A stretch of DNA of 64,000 nucleotides from Bacteroidales bacterium (GTDB taxonomy: Bacteria > Bacteroidota > Bacteroidia > Bacteroidales > GCA-2711565): contig JANQLW010000017.1 of the NCBI GenBank assembly GCA_028280405.1, positions 50,339-114,338 of the forward strand. The letters run 5' to 3'. A program made the position numbers and the translations under genes. Each line of letters opens with the position of its first letter. Position 1 is the first letter of the stretch. The notes under the pieces were generated by a model. It made no database searches, had not been told where the DNA came from, and worked only from the letters and a program-made list of their open reading frames with translations. Shown here in pieces: positions 63,600 through 64,000 of the stretch.

Positions 63600-64000
63600 T
63601 ATACAGAAACTGTTAAGGAAGAAGCTAAATTATAGAAGCTATTTTGAAAAGATTGATTTTTTTAAACCTTCTTAAGATTCATTTAAGAATTTTAACATTT
63701 AGGAGAAAATTCCATAGCCGTCATTTAAGCTGTTATATCATTGTTTTTTATTGTTCTACAGAAATAAAAGCCCCGTTGGGCTGAGGCTCTGCCTCAGTCC
63801 TTTTATTATTAAAGGCTCAGCCTTTATTGATATTCACGACTGAGGCAGAGCCTCAGCCGAACCGGGAATAGCTGTACCTATTAGCTGTAGAAATAACATC
63901 AAGGAGATCCTGAAACAAGTTGCCAATGACAGATTTATGCAATAAGCTTATTATTAATGGATTGTATTTTGTATCCAGATGCGGTTTTTTAGAAAGAAGC
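63600..64000. other. Right-edge non-coding region with a REP-like element
   Basis: The 401 bases to the window edge hold a nested palindrome (listed separately) and no clear gene. From about 63950 a frame stays open to the edge (LIINGLYFVSRCGFLERS) and may be part of a gene beyond the window. Confidence 0.5.
63779..63858. repeat. REP-like nested inverted repeat
   Basis: The 21-bp arm at 63779-63799 is the exact complement of 63838-63858. Each arm is itself a hairpin (CTGAGGC, three bases, GCCTCAG), and the middle contains another (AAAGGCTCAGCCTTT). Similar 12-base words, CTACAGAAATAA and CTGTAGAAATAA, flank the whole on both sides. Extragenic repeats with this layout are often present in many copies per genome. 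Confidence 0.65.

Overview
This 64 kb window comes from the chromosome of a Bacteroidota bacterium with AT-rich DNA. The evidence is type IX secretion (T9SS) signatures (a PorP/SprF protein, a type B sorting domain and a type A sorting domain), TonB-dependent uptake with a CarboxypepD_reg-like extension, Bacteroidota-style TAnnTTTG promoter boxes, and the Bacteroidota-restricted families DUF4857, DUF4876 and DUF6850. A Marinilabiliales/Bacteroidales-type anaerobe or microaerobe fits, but the genus cannot be read from the sequence. I saw no rRNA, tRNA or CRISPR array.

Left part (1-8.2 kb) is accessory. It holds the end of a bacteriocin-type exporter (ABC ATPase plus HlyD adaptor), a frameshifted IS256-family element with both ends visible, a long degenerate palindrome, a DUF6765-like protein with an HxxxDxxxH motif beside a possible AidA/PixA-like protein, a GIY-YIG remnant and a bacteriohemerythrin. 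From 8.2 to 20 kb lies the most striking locus. A type B sorting-domain surface protein overlaps a PorP/SprF gene, followed by a 3,179-residue secreted fibre protein. That protein carries phage-tail-fibre-like repeats, four YadA-like beta-roll cassettes and a C-terminal S74 self-cleaving chaperone domain. A DUF3237 gene comes last.

From 20 to 33 kb is signalling: a Crp/Fnr-like regulator, a second hemerythrin, two very large hybrid histidine kinases (CHASE or Cache, PAS and GAF inputs) that share an unnamed C-terminal helical module, and a REC-kinase. From 33 to 38.4 kb is a TetR-regulated heterodimeric ABC exporter with a methyltransferase and a broken cation-efflux gene; an 11-bp palindrome occurs twice at this locus. 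From 38.6 to 47.7 kb is a tight seven-gene operon: TonB receptor, DUF4876 lipoprotein, DUF6850-like barrel, ABC ATPase, ABC permease, DUF4857 membrane protein and an OB-fold-like lipoprotein interrupted at a G8 tract. It looks like an uncharacterised envelope transport system.

The right part (48-64 kb) holds a CARDB/T9SS secreted protein, a RIC-like hemerythrin overlapping a LuxR-type regulator with a degenerate receiver, a Cache-PAS kinase, a FabH-like synthase, and an NtrY/NtrC-like pair divergent from a MacB/FtsX-type permease. That permease has a sigma-54-like promoter and an upstream perfect inverted repeat. It ends with a small tyrosine phosphatase, a small outer-membrane barrel preceded by the tail of a deleted paralogue, a NarL-type regulator, a CarboxypepD_reg-like protein and a REP-like nested palindrome.
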